Below are positions 63,728 through 64,000 of a stretch of 64,000 nucleotides of DNA, one piece after another (positions within the stretch are counted from its first letter, which is position 1; every line of letters begins with the position of its first letter). The DNA comes from an uncultured Verrucomicrobia subdivision 3 bacterium (GTDB lineage: Bacteria; Verrucomicrobiota; Verrucomicrobiia; Limisphaerales; UBA11358). The notes under the pieces were generated by a model. It was not told the DNA's origin. It did no database searches and was given only the letters and a program-made list of their open reading frames with translations. The stretch is from positions 42,629 through 106,628 of the forward strand of contig CAILMI010000030.1 in the NCBI GenBank assembly GCA_903835255.1, given 5' to 3'. The translations under genes and the position numbers were made by a program.

Positions 63728-64000
63728 GGAAGGGCGCGACACTCCGTGCGCGCCGCCCGGGGCTAAGGTGACGCGGGTTGGCAGCCGCGGCGGGCAAGGG
63801 ACTGCCCGCCCTACCTGCGGATTTTTTGCGCAAGCGGATCGCTTTGTTATTACCCCGGCTTCAGTAGCAAGAGTAGACCGGATACATTCGGATGGATGAA
63901 GGATGTCTGGATCCGGATTGATCGACCCACGGACCGGCCATCTCCCTCGCTGGATCGCTGTTAGGTAGGGCGCGACACTCCGTGCGCGCCGCCCCGGGGC
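63728..64000. repeat. C-spacer-C composite repeat (truncated by window end)
   Basis: Family C units at about 63728-63815 and from 63961 flank the spacer GCGCAAGCGGATCGCTTTGT ... GAAGGATGTCTGGATCCGG, the reverse complement of 41900-42005. It lies immediately downstream of the MFS gene. Confidence 0.7.

Noticed and set aside
62508..63899. 463-codon frame overlapping the MFS transporter in another phase
   Set aside because: It is arginine-rich without domain signal and runs into the repeat; the 12-helix frame at 62482 is the real gene.

Overview
The window looks like a chromosomal piece of a GC-rich member of the Verrucomicrobiota. The evidence is a set of secreted sulfatases and polysaccharide lyases without SusC/D, a type II pseudopilin-like protein, an autotransporter-associated beta-strand repeat protein, secreted proteins ending in FYRVMQP or FFRLSQ, a beta-propeller sensor kinase, and many short interspersed palindromic repeats. 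Phylum level is inference from gene content; there is no rRNA in the window.

Layout. (1) 1-10.4 kb: an organophosphorus region. It holds a secreted YncE-propeller/phosphoesterase, a 12-TM DUF5690-type transporter, an AraC regulator, two phosphonatase-type HAD hydrolases (one a good PhnX) flanking a zinc alcohol dehydrogenase, and a secreted type I phosphodiesterase. (2) 10.6-15.1 kb: a tRNA-Leu integration hotspot. An intact tRNA-Leu(TAG) sits at 14995-15078, a copy of its 5' half at 11548-11587 and an older degenerate one at 10633. Between the first two lies a compact 3.5-kb element with a tyrosine recombinase, an excisionase-like protein and a HTH replication-type protein with an SSB-like acidic tail followed by iteron-like repeats. 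A decayed Fic gene lies just outside. (3) 15.2-41.4 kb, all on the minus strand: a polysaccharide-degradation locus. It contains an MBL hydrolase, a NarL-type regulator and propeller histidine kinase, a tandem alginate-lyase protein, a GH2 enzyme, an NHL-repeat protein, four sulfatases, an esterase, a PL6-like modular protein, an autotransporter-repeat protein and a pseudopilin. Together they could remove sulfate and ester groups and cleave a uronic-acid-containing polysaccharide; the substrate cannot be fixed from sequence alone. (4) 42-50 kb: tRNA-Lys, trpB, a fatty acid desaturase, the three-subunit transhydrogenase pntB/pntAb/pntAa, trpF and a small uncharacterised plus-strand cluster. (5) 50.3-58 kb: a fused AmmeMemoRadiSam B-A protein, a cytochrome c lipoprotein, the matching radical SAM enzyme, tRNA-Gln, rpmE, prfA, a HAD phosphatase and tRNA-Asp. 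(6) 58-64 kb: a hypothetical gene, a LysM/TPR lipoprotein - hypothetical - ABC ATPase operon, and an MFS transporter.

Non-coding structure. Several repeat families fill the gaps between genes. Family A (~200 bp) and family B (310-560 bp) share inverted termini close to AAACCCGAATTCCGAA. Family C (~120 bp, ends CTTGGCA/TGCCAAG) also occurs as a larger C-spacer-C composite. One family A copy lies in frame between the start codon and the signal peptide of the esterase, adding about 65 residues, and another supplies the stop codon of a sulfatase. The most interesting leads are this protein-coding repeat insertion, the minimal tRNA-Leu element with its SSB-tailed protein and iterons, and the sulfatase with a non-canonical CVQSR active-site motif.
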